NCBI GenBank assembly: GCA_025992895.1
Contig: DAJPGA010000001.1
Span: forward strand, 62,001 to 126,000
Direction of reading: 5' to 3'
Length of the DNA: 64,000 bases
From: Veillonellaceae bacterium
GTDB lineage: Bacteria; Bacillota; Negativicutes; Veillonellales; Dialisteraceae
Shown: piece by piece, positions 25,731 to 34,400 of the stretch
How the letters are laid out: the number at the start of each line of letters is the position of its first letter
Position numbering within the stretch: position 1 is the stretch's first letter
Program-made: the position numbers and the translations under genes
Notes under the pieces: model-generated
Seen by the model: only the letters and a program-made list of their open reading frames with translations
Databases searched by the model: none
What the model was told of the DNA's origin: nothing

Positions 25731-27020
25731 TTACAGGATGAAGTAGCGTACTTCAATGTAAGCAGCCGAGATAATAAGGGAGAGAATCATCAGAGGGAAG
25801 CACCATTTCATGAAGGTGCCGAAGGAAATGTTGTGACCTTCTTTCGCTGCGATAGCGACCATGATGACGTTCGGGGATGCACCGATCATCGTGCCGTTGC
25901 CGCCGAAGCAGGCGCCGGTAGCCAGTGCCCACCACATGTAGTCGGCATGGCTGATGCCCATGAGGCTCTGCATATCCTTGATCAGAGGAATCATGGTAGC
26001 CGTGAACGGAATGTTGTCGATGAATGCGGACGCAATGCCGGAGAGGAACAGGATGAGGTATGTGATCAGATGGTAGTTGCCGTTGACGAGCTCGATGCCC
26101 CACTGAGCGATTGCTGTGATGACGCCGGCATTTTCCATACCGCCGACCAGTACGAAGAGGCCCATGAAGAACATCAGTGTATCCAGGTCGACTTCCTTCA
26201 TGATTTCGTCCGGGTTAAGTCCGCAGACGAAGAGGGCAACGAAGCCGCCGGTCAGAGCGACGGTAGCGGACTGCAGTCCGAAGTAGCCGTGTACAACGAA
26301 GCCTGCGATGGTCAGTGCCAGGACGGTCAGGGAACGGTTGAAGATCTTTCTGTCTTCAATGGCAGAAGAAATATCGATAGCATCGACTTCTTCCTGGCTC
26401 ATATGCTTGGACGGCAGTTCTTTTCTGAACATGAAAAGGATGCAGACAAGCGTTGCTGCGATGACGATCAGTACGACCGGAGCCAGGTTCAGCAGGAAGT
26501 CGTTGAAGTCGAGGTGCGTAGCAGAACCGATCATGACGTTTGGCGGATTGCCGATCATGAGGGCTGTACCACCGATGTTGCACATCAGGATTTCAGAAAC
26601 AAGGATAGGTACGGGAGTAATGTGAAGCATACGACAAAGAGAAATCGTCATCGGCGCAATCAGGAGGGCTGCTGTGACGGAGTCAATCATAGCCGCACCC
26701 ACTGCGGTGACGAGGGAGAGCAGGACGAGCAGCTCTCTTGGAGACCCCTTGGACATTTTCATCGCCCACAGGGCCAGCAGACGGAAGAAACCGGATTTCT
26801 TGACGACGGCAATCAGGATCATCATGCCGCACAGAAGACCGATCGTATTGAAGTCAATGAACTGTTTGATGGCTTCATCCTGCGTAACATAGCCGCAGTA
26901 GAGCATCGCACCGCCGCCGAACATGGCGCAGATCGTACGCGGAATCTTTTCTGACATGATAGCGACGTAAGTCAGAACGAAAATAGCAATTGCCAGGTAA
27001 AACTGCATCGAACCACTCAT
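25731..27020 (-). CDS. ArsB/NhaD-family ion transporter
   Basis: 429 residues, about 11-12 membrane spans, with two inverted-repeat halves: the first has AAMIDSVTAALLIAPMTI and GNIGGTALMIGNPPN-like CNIGGTALMIGNPPNVMI, the second ASAFIDNIPFTATMIPL and GGNGTMIGASPNVIMV. These Asn-Pro-Pro/Ser-Pro-Asn hairpins are the substrate-binding signatures of the ion transporter superfamily. Members export arsenite or exchange Na+/H+, and substrate choice cannot be read. GAGAGGAG precedes the ATG. Confidence 0.88.
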   Translation of the reverse strand: MSGSMQFYLAIAIFVLTYVAIMSEKIPRTICAMFGGGAMLYCGYVTQDEAIKQFIDFNTIGLLCGMMILIAVVKKSGFFRLLALWAMKMSKGSPRELLVLLSLVTAVGAAMIDSVTAALLIAPMTISLCRMLHITPVPILVSEILMCNIGGTALMIGNPPNVMIGSATHLDFNDFLLNLAPVVLIVIAATLVCILFMFRKELPSKHMSQEEVDAIDISSAIEDRKIFNRSLTVLALTIAGFVVHGYFGLQSATVALTGGFVALFVCGLNPDEIMKEVDLDTLMFFMGLFVLVGGMENAGVITAIAQWGIELVNGNYHLITYLILFLSGIASAFIDNIPFTATMIPLIKDMQSLMGISHADYMWWALATGACFGGNGTMIGASPNVIMVAIAAKEGHNISFGTFMKWCFPLMILSLIISAAYIEVRYFIL

Positions 27021-27290
27021 GAATTATCAGAACTCCTCTCAGACCCGAATCTTGAAGGGGCTCCCATTCCCTTTCCCGGACTATTTTATGTATTTTAGCA
27101 CAATGCATAAGAGAAATAAATAATCAATTCTGCATGTTTATATTTATTTCTCATAGCATGTAATCTATTATTCCCTAAATTCATTATGTCTTTTCCTATG
27201 CTTCCGTAAGTTCATCGAAAGTGCATATAAGGTAAAAATAATAAGCGGAAAGAAGATGCAAATGAGGCTCCCGGCAGCTGAAAGAAAGCA

Positions 27291-27332
27291 CAAAAAAAGA
27301 ACTGTAAAAATGATGTCTCATTTCTACAGTTC
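27291..27332 (-). terminator. Hexaloop-family terminator of the tRNA pair
   Basis: GAACTGTA-AAAATG and CATTTCTACAGTTC flank the six-base loop ATGTCT (plus strand). On the minus strand it is followed by seven T, so it ends the tRNA-His/tRNA-Gln transcript. Confidence 0.9.
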
Positions 27333-27346
27333 CCTTGAGGATCCGT

Positions 27347-27420
27347 TGGCAGGGGTAGGTGGAGTCGAACCACCGATAACGGAGTCAAAGTCCGTTGCCT
27401 TACCGCTTGGCTATACCCCC
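27347..27420 (-). tRNA. tRNA-Gln (anticodon UUG)
   Basis: Cloverleaf on the minus strand: acceptor GGGGGTA/TACCCCT, D-arm GCC...GGC, anticodon loop GACTTTGACTC with TTG, T-arm GGTGG-TTCGACT-CCACC and an encoded CCA. The anticodon is UUG. Confidence 0.93.
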
Positions 27421-27459
27421 ATATATGATCAGGCAAGCCCTGAAATTAGGTAAAAAAAA

Positions 27460-27536
27460 TGGGGCGAGTGGTGGGGCTCGAACCCACGCATAACGGAGCC
27501 ACAATCCGCCGTGTTAGCCGCTTCACCACACCCGCC
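27460..27536 (-). tRNA. tRNA-His (anticodon GUG)
   Basis: Cloverleaf on the minus strand with an eight-pair acceptor stem GGCGGGTG/CACTCGCC, that is, the extra G-1 pairs with C73 as expected for His. The anticodon loop GATTGTGGCTC carries GTG, and CCA is encoded. It is cotranscribed with tRNA-Gln. Confidence 0.93.
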
Positions 27537-27576
27537 ACATATAGAGTCATATGACCAGAGCCATATGACGTTGATA

Positions 27577-27605
27577 ATCATATCACATACGACACGCCTC
27601 GTCAA
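27577..27605 (-). promoter_or_regulatory. Promoter of the tRNA-His/tRNA-Gln unit
   Basis: On the minus strand TTGACG (27605-27600), 17-bp spacer, TATGAT (27582-27577). Confidence 0.8.
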
Positions 27606-27880
27606 TTCTTTTTCGCTATTTCCGTCTGATTTTTGTAAAAATTTATCTACGGAAATGATTTCTGCAGTCCCTCTGATGTCTCTTTTATTTTATATATCTA
27701 TTATATAGCACTTAAAGGATATGTCTGAATGTCCTTTTCTTTCAATGAATTGTTCCCTTTGTAAATTTTGAAATGACAAGAGCGGCGTTCAAACGTATAA
27801 TAATAAATAATGCATGAATGACTTTTCCTTCAGGGAGAGTCTTTTCGTATATTTAATTCGTATGTTACAGAGGTGCAGCT

Positions 27881-28504
27881 ATGGATCAGAAACCTTTCCG
27901 TCAAAGAACGATTGATGAATTTTTGGACGACCTGGGCAGCAGCGCCCCGGCTCCGGGAGGCGGCGCAGCAGCCGGGCTTCTGGGCGCGCAGGCATGCGCT
28001 CTGGCTGAAATGGTATGCCACCTGACGGCAGCCAATAAGAATTACGCAGATTTCCACGACAAGGCGAATGAATACCTTTCCGTATTCAATATGGCCCGCT
28101 CCATCTTCCTCGACCTGATGGATGAGGATGCCGCCAATTTCCTGGAACTCATGAAGACGCTTCGTGAAATCAGAAGCCTTCCGCTTGATGAAAGACAGGA
28201 AAAGCAGTGGGATGCTTTCAAGAAAGCGATTTCTGTCCCGCAGCAGATGGCGCAGACGATGAGCGAGCTTCTCCCCTGCTTCACCGATCTGCTTCTCCAT
28301 GGCAACAAGAATGCCATCAGCGACACGGTCATGGCCGCGCAGAGCGCTATCGCCTGCATCCATGCGTCCATCATCAATGTGAAGATCAATATGAAGTACA
28401 TTGACGATGAATTCTATGAACATGAAATGAAAGACACATTCCGTACCTGGGAAGATGCCGTCTCCGCGATTGACGCCGTCCTCACCTATCAGGTCGATCT
28501 GTAA
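27881..28504 (+). CDS. Cyclodeaminase/cyclohydrolase family protein
   Basis: 207 residues, all-helical. The signature near the N terminus reads SSAPAPGGGAAAGLLGAQACALAEMV (residues about 19-44), typical of formimidoyltetrahydrofolate cyclodeaminase and of the FchA methenyl-THF cyclohydrolase of anaerobes. It would act in one-carbon folate chemistry. There is no ftcD or hut gene nearby, so the cyclohydrolase role is more likely. It lies 56 bases before the ClC gene on the same strand. Confidence 0.85.
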   Translation: MDQKPFRQRTIDEFLDDLGSSAPAPGGGAAAGLLGAQACALAEMVCHLTAANKNYADFHDKANEYLSVFNMARSIFLDLMDEDAANFLELMKTLREIRSLPLDERQEKQWDAFKKAISVPQQMAQTMSELLPCFTDLLLHGNKNAISDTVMAAQSAIACIHASIINVKINMKYIDDEFYEHEMKDTFRTWEDAVSAIDAVLTYQVDL

Positions 28505-28560
28505 TCTAAGGCGCCGGCGAAAGCCGGTTTTGCCTTTTCACTCATTTTCAGGAGGTTCCT

Positions 28561-30204
28561 ATGCAGCCGGACTCATCGAAGACGGATAAATCCTCGTCCT
28601 CCACAGCCTTCAACCGCCAGCTTCTTCAAACGTACATCGCGCTGGACAATTGGCACAAATTCCGGCTCCGCCTTTTCGTAGAAGGCATTTTCGTCGGGAT
28701 ACTGGGAGGACTGGCTATCAGTCTGTTCCGTTTCCTCCTTGCGGAGGCGGAAAAGTACCGCATCTTTTTATACAACACATATATCATTCCCGGTTTTTCA
28801 GCCGGTGATTTCAAGCCGCTCCTTTTCTGGCTCGCCATCCTTGCCATAGCAGGTCTTGCTCTCTACGGCATAGGCCGCTATGCGCCGGAAGCAGGAGGCT
28901 CGGGCATTCCGCAGGTCAAGGGCGTCATCTTAGGCGTCATGCGCATGCGCTGGATCCGCATCCTCTGGGTGAAAATCCTGGCTGGTGCTGTCGGCATCGG
29001 TGCGGGGCTGTCGCTCGGCCGCGAAGGGCCATCGATTCAGATCGGCGCCGTCGCTGCGCAGGGCATGTCGCGCCTGCTGGGAAGGACACGCATGGAAGAG
29101 CGCTACCTCATCACGAGCGGCGCGAGCGCAGGCCTTGCCGCTGCCTTCAATGCGCCTCTGGCCGGTATGATGTTCGCCCTCGAAGAACTCCACCGCAATT
29201 TCTCAGGCGCCGTTCTTCTTCCGACGATGACATCTGCCATCACGGCGACAATCGTGACACGTTTCTTCTTCGGGACGAACACGAGCTTCACGATCACCCA
29301 CCTCGTCCCCGTCCCTGCCAACCATCTGGGCTACGTCGTCATCCTTGCGATTGCATCCGGGTTTGCCGGCATCCTCTTCAACTGGGGACTTCTCAACATC
29401 AGTAAGTTCTATAATCTCCCCATTTTCAAGAACAACTTCATGAAGATCGCCTTTGCGCTTCTTTCCGCCTGCTTCCTGGGCTTTACCTTGCCGGATGTCC
29501 TCGGCGGAGGCAATTTCCTCGTCGACAAGCTTGCTGAATATCCGTACACGCTCTCCATGATTCTCCTTCTTTTCGTCGGGAAATATATTTTCACGCTGAT
29601 CAGCTACGGCTGCGGCGTGCCTGGCGGCTTCTTCCTTCCGCTCCTTGTCATCGGTGCGCTTCTCGGTGCTGCGGAGGGCCGCGTCATGGTCATGATGGGC
29701 CTCATCACGGATATCTACATCCCGAATATCGTCATCATCGGCATGGTCTCCCTCTTCGCGGCAAGCGTCCGCTCCCCCATCACCGGGACGCTCCTGATCC
29801 TTGAAATGACGGGCGACTTCGGCCACCTGATGTCGCTGGCCCTTGCTTCGGCCGTGGCATACATTGTAGCCGAGCTTCTCCACGGTGAACCGATTTACGA
29901 TTCCCTCCTGAAACGTTCCCTTGCTTCTCATCCGGATAAAGCAGCGGAAGAGCAGAGAACCATCGTCGAGGTACCGATTGCAAGCGGTTCCATTCTGGAA
30001 AACAAGCCCCTCTCCCGCGTACCGCACTTGAAACAGACCGTCGTCGTCAATGTCAAGAGAGAAGGGCAGAACATGATCCCGGACCCGGAAACCGTCCTCA
30101 AGGCCGGCGACTTCATCTACATCCTGACCGCCGCCAAGAACGCGGAACGGCTCCAGAAACTGGGCGAAGAACAGCTGCCTAAAGATCATATACGAAAGAT
30201 TTGA
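28561..30204 (+). CDS. ClC-family chloride channel/transporter with C-terminal TrkA_C domain
   Basis: 547 residues. Selectivity-filter motifs are present: GGSGIPQVKG (about residue 110), GREGPSIQIG (about 154, with the gating Glu) and GCGVPGGFFLPLL (about 357). After the membrane domain (about residue 450) a cytoplasmic RCK_C/TrkA_C domain follows (ILENKPLSRVPHLKQTVVVN). The Glu in GREGP and the domain layout suggest a Cl-/H+ antiporter used in acid or salt stress. AGGAGG lies 7 bases before the ATG. Confidence 0.93.
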   Translation: MQPDSSKTDKSSSSTAFNRQLLQTYIALDNWHKFRLRLFVEGIFVGILGGLAISLFRFLLAEAEKYRIFLYNTYIIPGFSAGDFKPLLFWLAILAIAGLALYGIGRYAPEAGGSGIPQVKGVILGVMRMRWIRILWVKILAGAVGIGAGLSLGREGPSIQIGAVAAQGMSRLLGRTRMEERYLITSGASAGLAAAFNAPLAGMMFALEELHRNFSGAVLLPTMTSAITATIVTRFFFGTNTSFTITHLVPVPANHLGYVVILAIASGFAGILFNWGLLNISKFYNLPIFKNNFMKIAFALLSACFLGFTLPDVLGGGNFLVDKLAEYPYTLSMILLLFVGKYIFTLISYGCGVPGGFFLPLLVIGALLGAAEGRVMVMMGLITDIYIPNIVIIGMVSLFAASVRSPITGTLLILEMTGDFGHLMSLALASAVAYIVAELLHGEPIYDSLLKRSLASHPDKAAEEQRTIVEVPIASGSILENKPLSRVPHLKQTVVVNVKREGQNMIPDPETVLKAGDFIYILTAAKNAERLQKLGEEQLPKDHIRKI

Positions 30205-30214
30205 CAGATACACA

Positions 30215-30265
30215 TAAAAAAGAGCTTTGGAAAAATGAGAAATCATCTTTTCAAAGCTCTTTTAT
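30215..30265. terminator. Hexaloop-family bidirectional terminator
   Basis: AGAGCTTTG...CAAAGCTCT with inner ATG-AGAAAT-CAT, T residues on one side and A residues on the other. It separates two convergent genes (ClC and the TM2 protein). Confidence 0.88.
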
Positions 30266-30267
30266 TT

Positions 30268-31122
30268 TTATCTGAAGAAATGCATGAGGCCGGACATGAG
30301 GCCTCTTCTTCCGCCTTCATCTGCGGAGTCTTCGCCGGTGTAGGGCGCCCATCGGATGATGGAGGGACGATTGACCTTCGGCGCATTCTTATAGACTTCA
30401 GCCGCAATCCTTCCGTTTTCCACGTCAAGGAGCACGGGCAGTCGGTAGAGGTCGCTCAGCATCCAAAGGAAGCATCCGCCCAGGGGCAGGAGGTACAAGA
30501 TATTTCTTCTCGGATGGCCGAGGTAGAAGTAATGACAGCCGACCATCCAGCAGAGGAGGGCTTTCCAGAATTTCTTTCTTTTCGAGGGAAGATGCTTGGC
30601 CATGTATCGCTCTTCTTCATAGGGAAGCGAGCAGAGCCAGTACGGGTAGCCTTCCTGATAGCCAAAGAGGGCCTTCGCGTCTTCTTCGTAAATTTCGCGC
30701 ATGCCGCGGGCTCTTTCGAGCGGCTCGACGACGCGGCGGAAATGGCTCATTCTTTCGTGGAACGGCTTGGGATCCGGAACGGATTTCTCGACCTCTTCCT
30801 CGACGGTCAGAAGGTCGAGCGTCGCATTCGTAAAGAAGGCTTCGATCGAGTTCATATAGAGACTTTCCATGACAGGCGTCATCCCGCTGATATCGCAGGT
30901 GATGACCATGTCGTTGCCGATGAAGGTGCGCAGGCGGTTCACTTCTTCAGTCCGCTTCTTCGCATCCGTCGGGAAGTCCGGGCAAAGGTAGGTCGCCACT
31001 TCCTTGCCGTCGCGGACGCGGATGGCGGCAGCGGAAAAGATTTCGAAATCAGGAATCGATCCTTCCTTATCCAGCGTCAGCACTGTGTAATTGTAAATCC
31101 TTCTCCGCAAAAGCTGTGCCAT
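30268..31122 (-). CDS. TM2-domain protein with an N-terminal exonuclease-like region
   Basis: 284 residues. A C-terminal TM2-type membrane hairpin is visible at about residues 188-230 (KALLCWMVGCHYFYLGHPRR, then LYLLPLGGCFLWMLSDLYRLP). The first 120 residues weakly follow the layout of a DEDDh exonuclease fold (YTVLTLDKEGSIPDFEIFSAAAIRVRDG, then LRTFIGNDMVITCDIS), but the first catalytic Asp-x-Glu is changed to Asp-Lys-Glu or lost. The middle part is charged and helical. This may be a non-catalytic relic of the fold. The function is unknown. Confidence 0.7.
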   Translation of the reverse strand: MAQLLRRRIYNYTVLTLDKEGSIPDFEIFSAAAIRVRDGKEVATYLCPDFPTDAKKRTEEVNRLRTFIGNDMVITCDISGMTPVMESLYMNSIEAFFTNATLDLLTVEEEVEKSVPDPKPFHERMSHFRRVVEPLERARGMREIYEEDAKALFGYQEGYPYWLCSLPYEEERYMAKHLPSKRKKFWKALLCWMVGCHYFYLGHPRRNILYLLPLGGCFLWMLSDLYRLPVLLDVENGRIAAEVYKNAPKVNRPSIIRWAPYTGEDSADEGGRRGLMSGLMHFFR

Positions 31123-31265
31123 ATCCCCTTCACCCTTCTTTCATTCATAAAATCTATATAAATTATATCACGAATCACGAACAGTTTTCGAAAAAATGAA
31201 CAGAAAGTCTGTTTATCTTCCTGAGAAATGTCGATTTTCATCGAAAAGAGTCTCAGAGCATAAAA

Positions 31266-31300
31266 AGAGAGCCGTAGAAATGCGTATTCCACAGCCCTCT
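31266..31300 (-). terminator. Terminator of the metA-mmuM operon
   Basis: GAGGGCTGTGG and the complementary GCCGTAG/GAGAGCC side form a hairpin read leftward, followed by five T. Confidence 0.75.
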
Positions 31301-31309
31301 TTGATTTCC

Positions 31310-32242
31310 TTATTTCTCAATCAGGGATTTTCTGAATGCAGCGACTTTGCGGATGTCTTCCGGGCCGGTGCGGCAGCAGCCTCCGATGAGGCGGGCGCCT
31401 GCTTCGTACCAGATTTTCACGTAGTCTTCGTACCTGGCCGCGCTACCTTCCCAGGATTTGCTTCCTGCATCGTAGTCTTCGCCGGAGTTCGGATAGACGA
31501 CGACGGGCTTGTCGGTGACTTTGACGATTTCCTTGATCAGGGATTCGACATACTGCGGCGCGGTGCAGTTGATGCCGATGGCAGCGACTTCCTTGATGTC
31601 CTTCAGCGCTTTGGCGCAGTCGGAGATGAGGTCGCCCCCGCAGGTGTGGAGTCCGTCCTTGCAGGAGAAGGATACCCATGCTTCTGCGCCCGGGATTTCA
31701 GAAAGGACGTCGGTTTCTGCCAGCGCTTCGACGAGACAGGGAATCGTTTCACAGGCAAAGACGTCGGGGCCTGCTTCCGCCAGAATGTGGATTCTTTCTC
31801 TGTGGAAATCGGCGAGTTCTTCTCTCGTCTTGCCATAGTCACCTCTGTATTCGGAACCGTCAGCAAGATAGGCACCGTAAGGGCCGACAGAAGCAGCGGT
31901 CAGTGGCGCCGGGCGGTTTTCTTCTTCATGGGAGGAAAGGTATTCGTCCCTGGCATCCTGCACGAGAGCGATGGAACTCTGGATGAGGGATGCGGCTTCT
32001 TCCTTGGAGAACCCCTTCTTCTCGAATCCGTCGACGGTCGCCTGGTAGCTTGCGCTCGTCACGATGTCGGCGCCTGCTTCGTAGTAGGACAGATGGACAG
32101 CTTCGACGAGCTCGGGGTTCTTGTAAAGAGCAATCGCGCTCCAGAGTTCATCATTGATGGCAAAGCCCTGTTTCTCGAGCTCGGTGGAAAAAGCGCCGTC
32201 CAGGACGATGAATGGATATTTCTTCAGAATTTCAGCAATCAT
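31310..32242 (-). CDS. mmuM: Homocysteine S-methyltransferase
   Basis: 310 residues. Zinc ligands of the family are visible as GINCTAP and GGCCRTGP (the paired Cys near residue 284). The N-terminal part reads FIVLDGAFSTELEKQG, as in MmuM. It makes methionine from homocysteine with S-methylmethionine or SAM as methyl donor. It is the last gene of a Met T-box operon with metA and a binding protein, in line with methionine supply. AAGGAGG precedes the ATG. Confidence 0.92.
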   Translation of the reverse strand: MIAEILKKYPFIVLDGAFSTELEKQGFAINDELWSAIALYKNPELVEAVHLSYYEAGADIVTSASYQATVDGFEKKGFSKEEAASLIQSSIALVQDARDEYLSSHEEENRPAPLTAASVGPYGAYLADGSEYRGDYGKTREELADFHRERIHILAEAGPDVFACETIPCLVEALAETDVLSEIPGAEAWVSFSCKDGLHTCGGDLISDCAKALKDIKEVAAIGINCTAPQYVESLIKEIVKVTDKPVVVYPNSGEDYDAGSKSWEGSAARYEDYVKIWYEAGARLIGGCCRTGPEDIRKVAAFRKSLIEK

Positions 32243-32252
32243 GGCTTCCTCC

Positions 32253-33062
32253 TTATTTCAAAAGTTCAGCCGGCGGTTCACGGTCGAACCATTTCTTGTA
32301 GATAGCAGCAAATTCGCCGTTCTTCTTGATCTTGGCCAGGCCGTCGTCGATCTTCTTCAGGAGGTCCTTATTTCCCTTCTTGACGGCAATGCCCAGGTCT
32401 TCGCTCGTAAGAGCGACAGGAGCGGTCTTCACGGAGTGGTCGCTTGTCTTTGCGACGTAGTATTCATTCGTCGGGATATCGTTCACGACAGCATCCACAG
32501 CGCCCTGCTTGAGGTCGAGGAAGGCATCGGAGAGGGTATTGTAGACCTTCACGTTGGCGCCTTCGATCTTCCTGGCAGCTTCTTCACCGGTGGAGCCGAT
32601 CGTTACGCCAAGGACTTTGCCCTTGAGGTCGTCAGCGGTCTTGATGGCATCATTGTCTGCTTTGACGACGACGCCGAGGCCTGCGATGTAGTAGCGCTTG
32701 GAGAAATCGACGGATTTTTCGCGGTCCGGGGTGATGGTGATATCGTTGATGGCTGTATCAATGACGCCGGACTGGAGGGACGGGATCAGGCCGTCGAAAG
32801 CAATGTTGTGGACTTCCGTTTCAAAGCCTTCTGCCTTGCCGATGGCGCGGATGACATCGACGTCGAAGCCTTCATAGGCTTTCGTTTCCGTGTTCTGGAA
32901 GCCGAAAGGCGGATACGCTGCGTCCATGCCGACGCGGATGACCTTCTGACTGGAAGGAGCAGAAGAAGCTGGCGCTTTGCTTGTGCCATTGCCGCAGCCG
33001 GCAGCAAGGCCGAGTGTCAGGCAGGATACGATGAGGAGAAACCATTTCAAAAACCGTTTCAT
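32253..33062 (-). CDS. Amino-acid ABC transporter substrate-binding lipoprotein in the met operon
   Basis: 269 residues from ATG 33062, with GGAGGTG upstream; a further in-frame ATG at 33092 has no better site. The lipobox reads LAAGC (Cys about 22). The family 3 binding fold shows VIRVGMDAAYPPFGFQ, GFDVDVIRAIGKAEGF and VKVYNTLSDAFLDLKQG. No permease or ATPase is adjacent, so it must use a channel encoded elsewhere. The Met T-box and flanking metA and mmuM suggest methionine or a methionine-related ligand. Confidence 0.88.
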   Translation of the reverse strand: MKRFLKWFLLIVSCLTLGLAAGCGNGTSKAPASSAPSSQKVIRVGMDAAYPPFGFQNTETKAYEGFDVDVIRAIGKAEGFETEVHNIAFDGLIPSLQSGVIDTAINDITITPDREKSVDFSKRYYIAGLGVVVKADNDAIKTADDLKGKVLGVTIGSTGEEAARKIEGANVKVYNTLSDAFLDLKQGAVDAVVNDIPTNEYYVAKTSDHSVKTAPVALTSEDLGIAVKKGNKDLLKKIDDGLAKIKKNGEFAAIYKKWFDREPPAELLK

Positions 33063-33096
33063 AAGAACACCTCCGGGGAAATTTCCTTTCATCCGC

Positions 33097-34041
33097 TTAT
33101 ACGTGAAGCGGGTTATGTACGTTGAAGGGCACGAGATCGTCTAAGCTGTAAGGGGTTTCCTGGTAGACGAAGTTCAGCCAGTTGTGATAGAAAAGGTGGG
33201 CATAGCTGCACCATACGAAGCGCGGGCGTTCCTGCGGATCATCATAAGGATAATAGTTGGCAGGAAGCTTTGTCGGGAGGCCTTTATCGCGGTCCCTCTT
33301 GTATTCCCACTCCAGCGTGCGCAGGTCGTACTCGAAGTGACCGAGGACGAAGACGCGGCGGGATTCCTTGTCCGAAATGATATTGATGCCGTTGTCCTTG
33401 GAACGGGAAAGGGCGATCAGATCGGGCGTGGCATCAACCTTGGCATCATCGATCGATGTATGACGGGACTGCGGGATGAAGTACCTGTCGTCAAAGCCGC
33501 GAAGGAGCGGATGGAACGGCACCTGAAGCCCGTACTGGTAAATGCCGAAGAGCTTCTGCGGAAGGATCCTCTTCTGGACGCCATAGTCGCGGTAGAGGCC
33601 TGCCTGTGCGGCCCAGCAGAAGTGGAGCGTGGAGAATACATTCTTGTCTGCCCATTCGAAGTACTTCAGCATTTCCGGCCAGTAATCGACTTCCTCGTAT
33701 TCCATCTTTTCGACCGGTGCGCCTGTGATGATGAAACCGTCATAGCGCTTGTCCTTGATATCATCGAATGTCAGATAATTCTGCTCCAGGTAGGAACGGT
33801 CGGTATGCGTCGTTTCGCGGGAAACCGTGTGTGCGAAGTCCACATCCAGCTGGAGCGGCGTGTCGCCAAGAAGGCGGAGAAGCTGGACTTCCGTCGGTTT
33901 CTTGATCGGCATCAGGTTGAGGATCAGAATCTTCAGCGGACGGATATCCTGCGTCCTCGCTCTTTCTGTCCCAATCGTGACGATTCCTTCTTTTTGCAGT
34001 TCACTTACGGCTTCGATGCCGTCTGCTACTTTTATTGGCAC
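33097..34041 (-). CDS. metA: Homoserine O-acyltransferase MetA (probably O-acetyltransferase)
   Basis: 314 residues. The catalytic Cys142 lies in STLHFCWAAQAGLY, and His235 and Glu237 in VLGHFEYD. Residue 111 is Glu (ITGAPVEKME). In studied MetA enzymes Glu at this position favours acetyl-CoA and Gly favours succinyl-CoA, so this is likely an O-acetyltransferase in spite of the MetA name. It activates homoserine for methionine synthesis. It is the first gene after a Met T-box. Confidence 0.93.
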   Translation of the reverse strand: MPIKVADGIEAVSELQKEGIVTIGTERARTQDIRPLKILILNLMPIKKPTEVQLLRLLGDTPLQLDVDFAHTVSRETTHTDRSYLEQNYLTFDDIKDKRYDGFIITGAPVEKMEYEEVDYWPEMLKYFEWADKNVFSTLHFCWAAQAGLYRDYGVQKRILPQKLFGIYQYGLQVPFHPLLRGFDDRYFIPQSRHTSIDDAKVDATPDLIALSRSKDNGINIISDKESRRVFVLGHFEYDLRTLEWEYKRDRDKGLPTKLPANYYPYDDPQERPRFVWCSYAHLFYHNWLNFVYQETPYSLDDLVPFNVHNPLHV

Positions 34042-34068
34042 TGTAAGACCTCCTGTTCAAATTCCCAT

Positions 34069-34338
34069 AAAAAAAATCCCATCCCCTATAAAAGGGACGA
34101 GATATTCGTGTTACCACCCAATTTCGCCTCCGCGTCGCCGCGAAAGCCTCCGTAGGTACGCCGGCCGAAGCCTTGATACCGCATCTCTGTAACGGGAGAT
34201 CCCGGGCTGCCTCATCATTCGGCACACCAGGCTCAGAGGCCATCTTCCGCGATTCTCTCCGCGCTCCTTTTCACCAACCGGAGCTCTCTTTGTCGTATCC
34301 TTCCGCGTACTCTTCTCTTCACTGCCTGTCTGAAATTA
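34069..34338 (-). promoter_or_regulatory. T-box leader of metA, specifier AUG (Met)
   Basis: Read leftward, it has AGAGTA, the specifier GGAAG-ATG-GCCTCTGAGCC (ATG at 34243-34241), CCCGTTACAG, the T-box TTGGGTGGTAACACG and a terminator ATCTCGTCCC...GGGATGGGAT with a T-run near 34069. It is close in sequence to the metQ leader at 45.8 kb. Uncharged tRNA-Met would allow read-through. Confidence 0.9.
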
Positions 34339-34343
34339 TTTGT

Positions 34344-34372
34344 ACTATACCATTACCCATTATGGCTGTCAA
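34344..34372 (-). promoter_or_regulatory. Promoter of the met operon
   Basis: On the minus strand TTGACA (34372-34367), 17-bp spacer, TATAGT (34349-34344). Confidence 0.88.
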
Positions 34373-34400
34373 GAGAACGAAGGAAATTTCATGATTCCCC

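Noticed and set aside
25833..26954. Acidic Asp/His-rich plus-strand frame opposite the ArsB/NhaD gene
   Set aside because: Low-complexity antisense shadow of a membrane protein gene.
28505..28560. Possible fluoride riboswitch before the ClC gene
   Set aside because: The 56-base gap lacks the conserved pseudoknot sequence; only a small GC-rich hairpin is visible.
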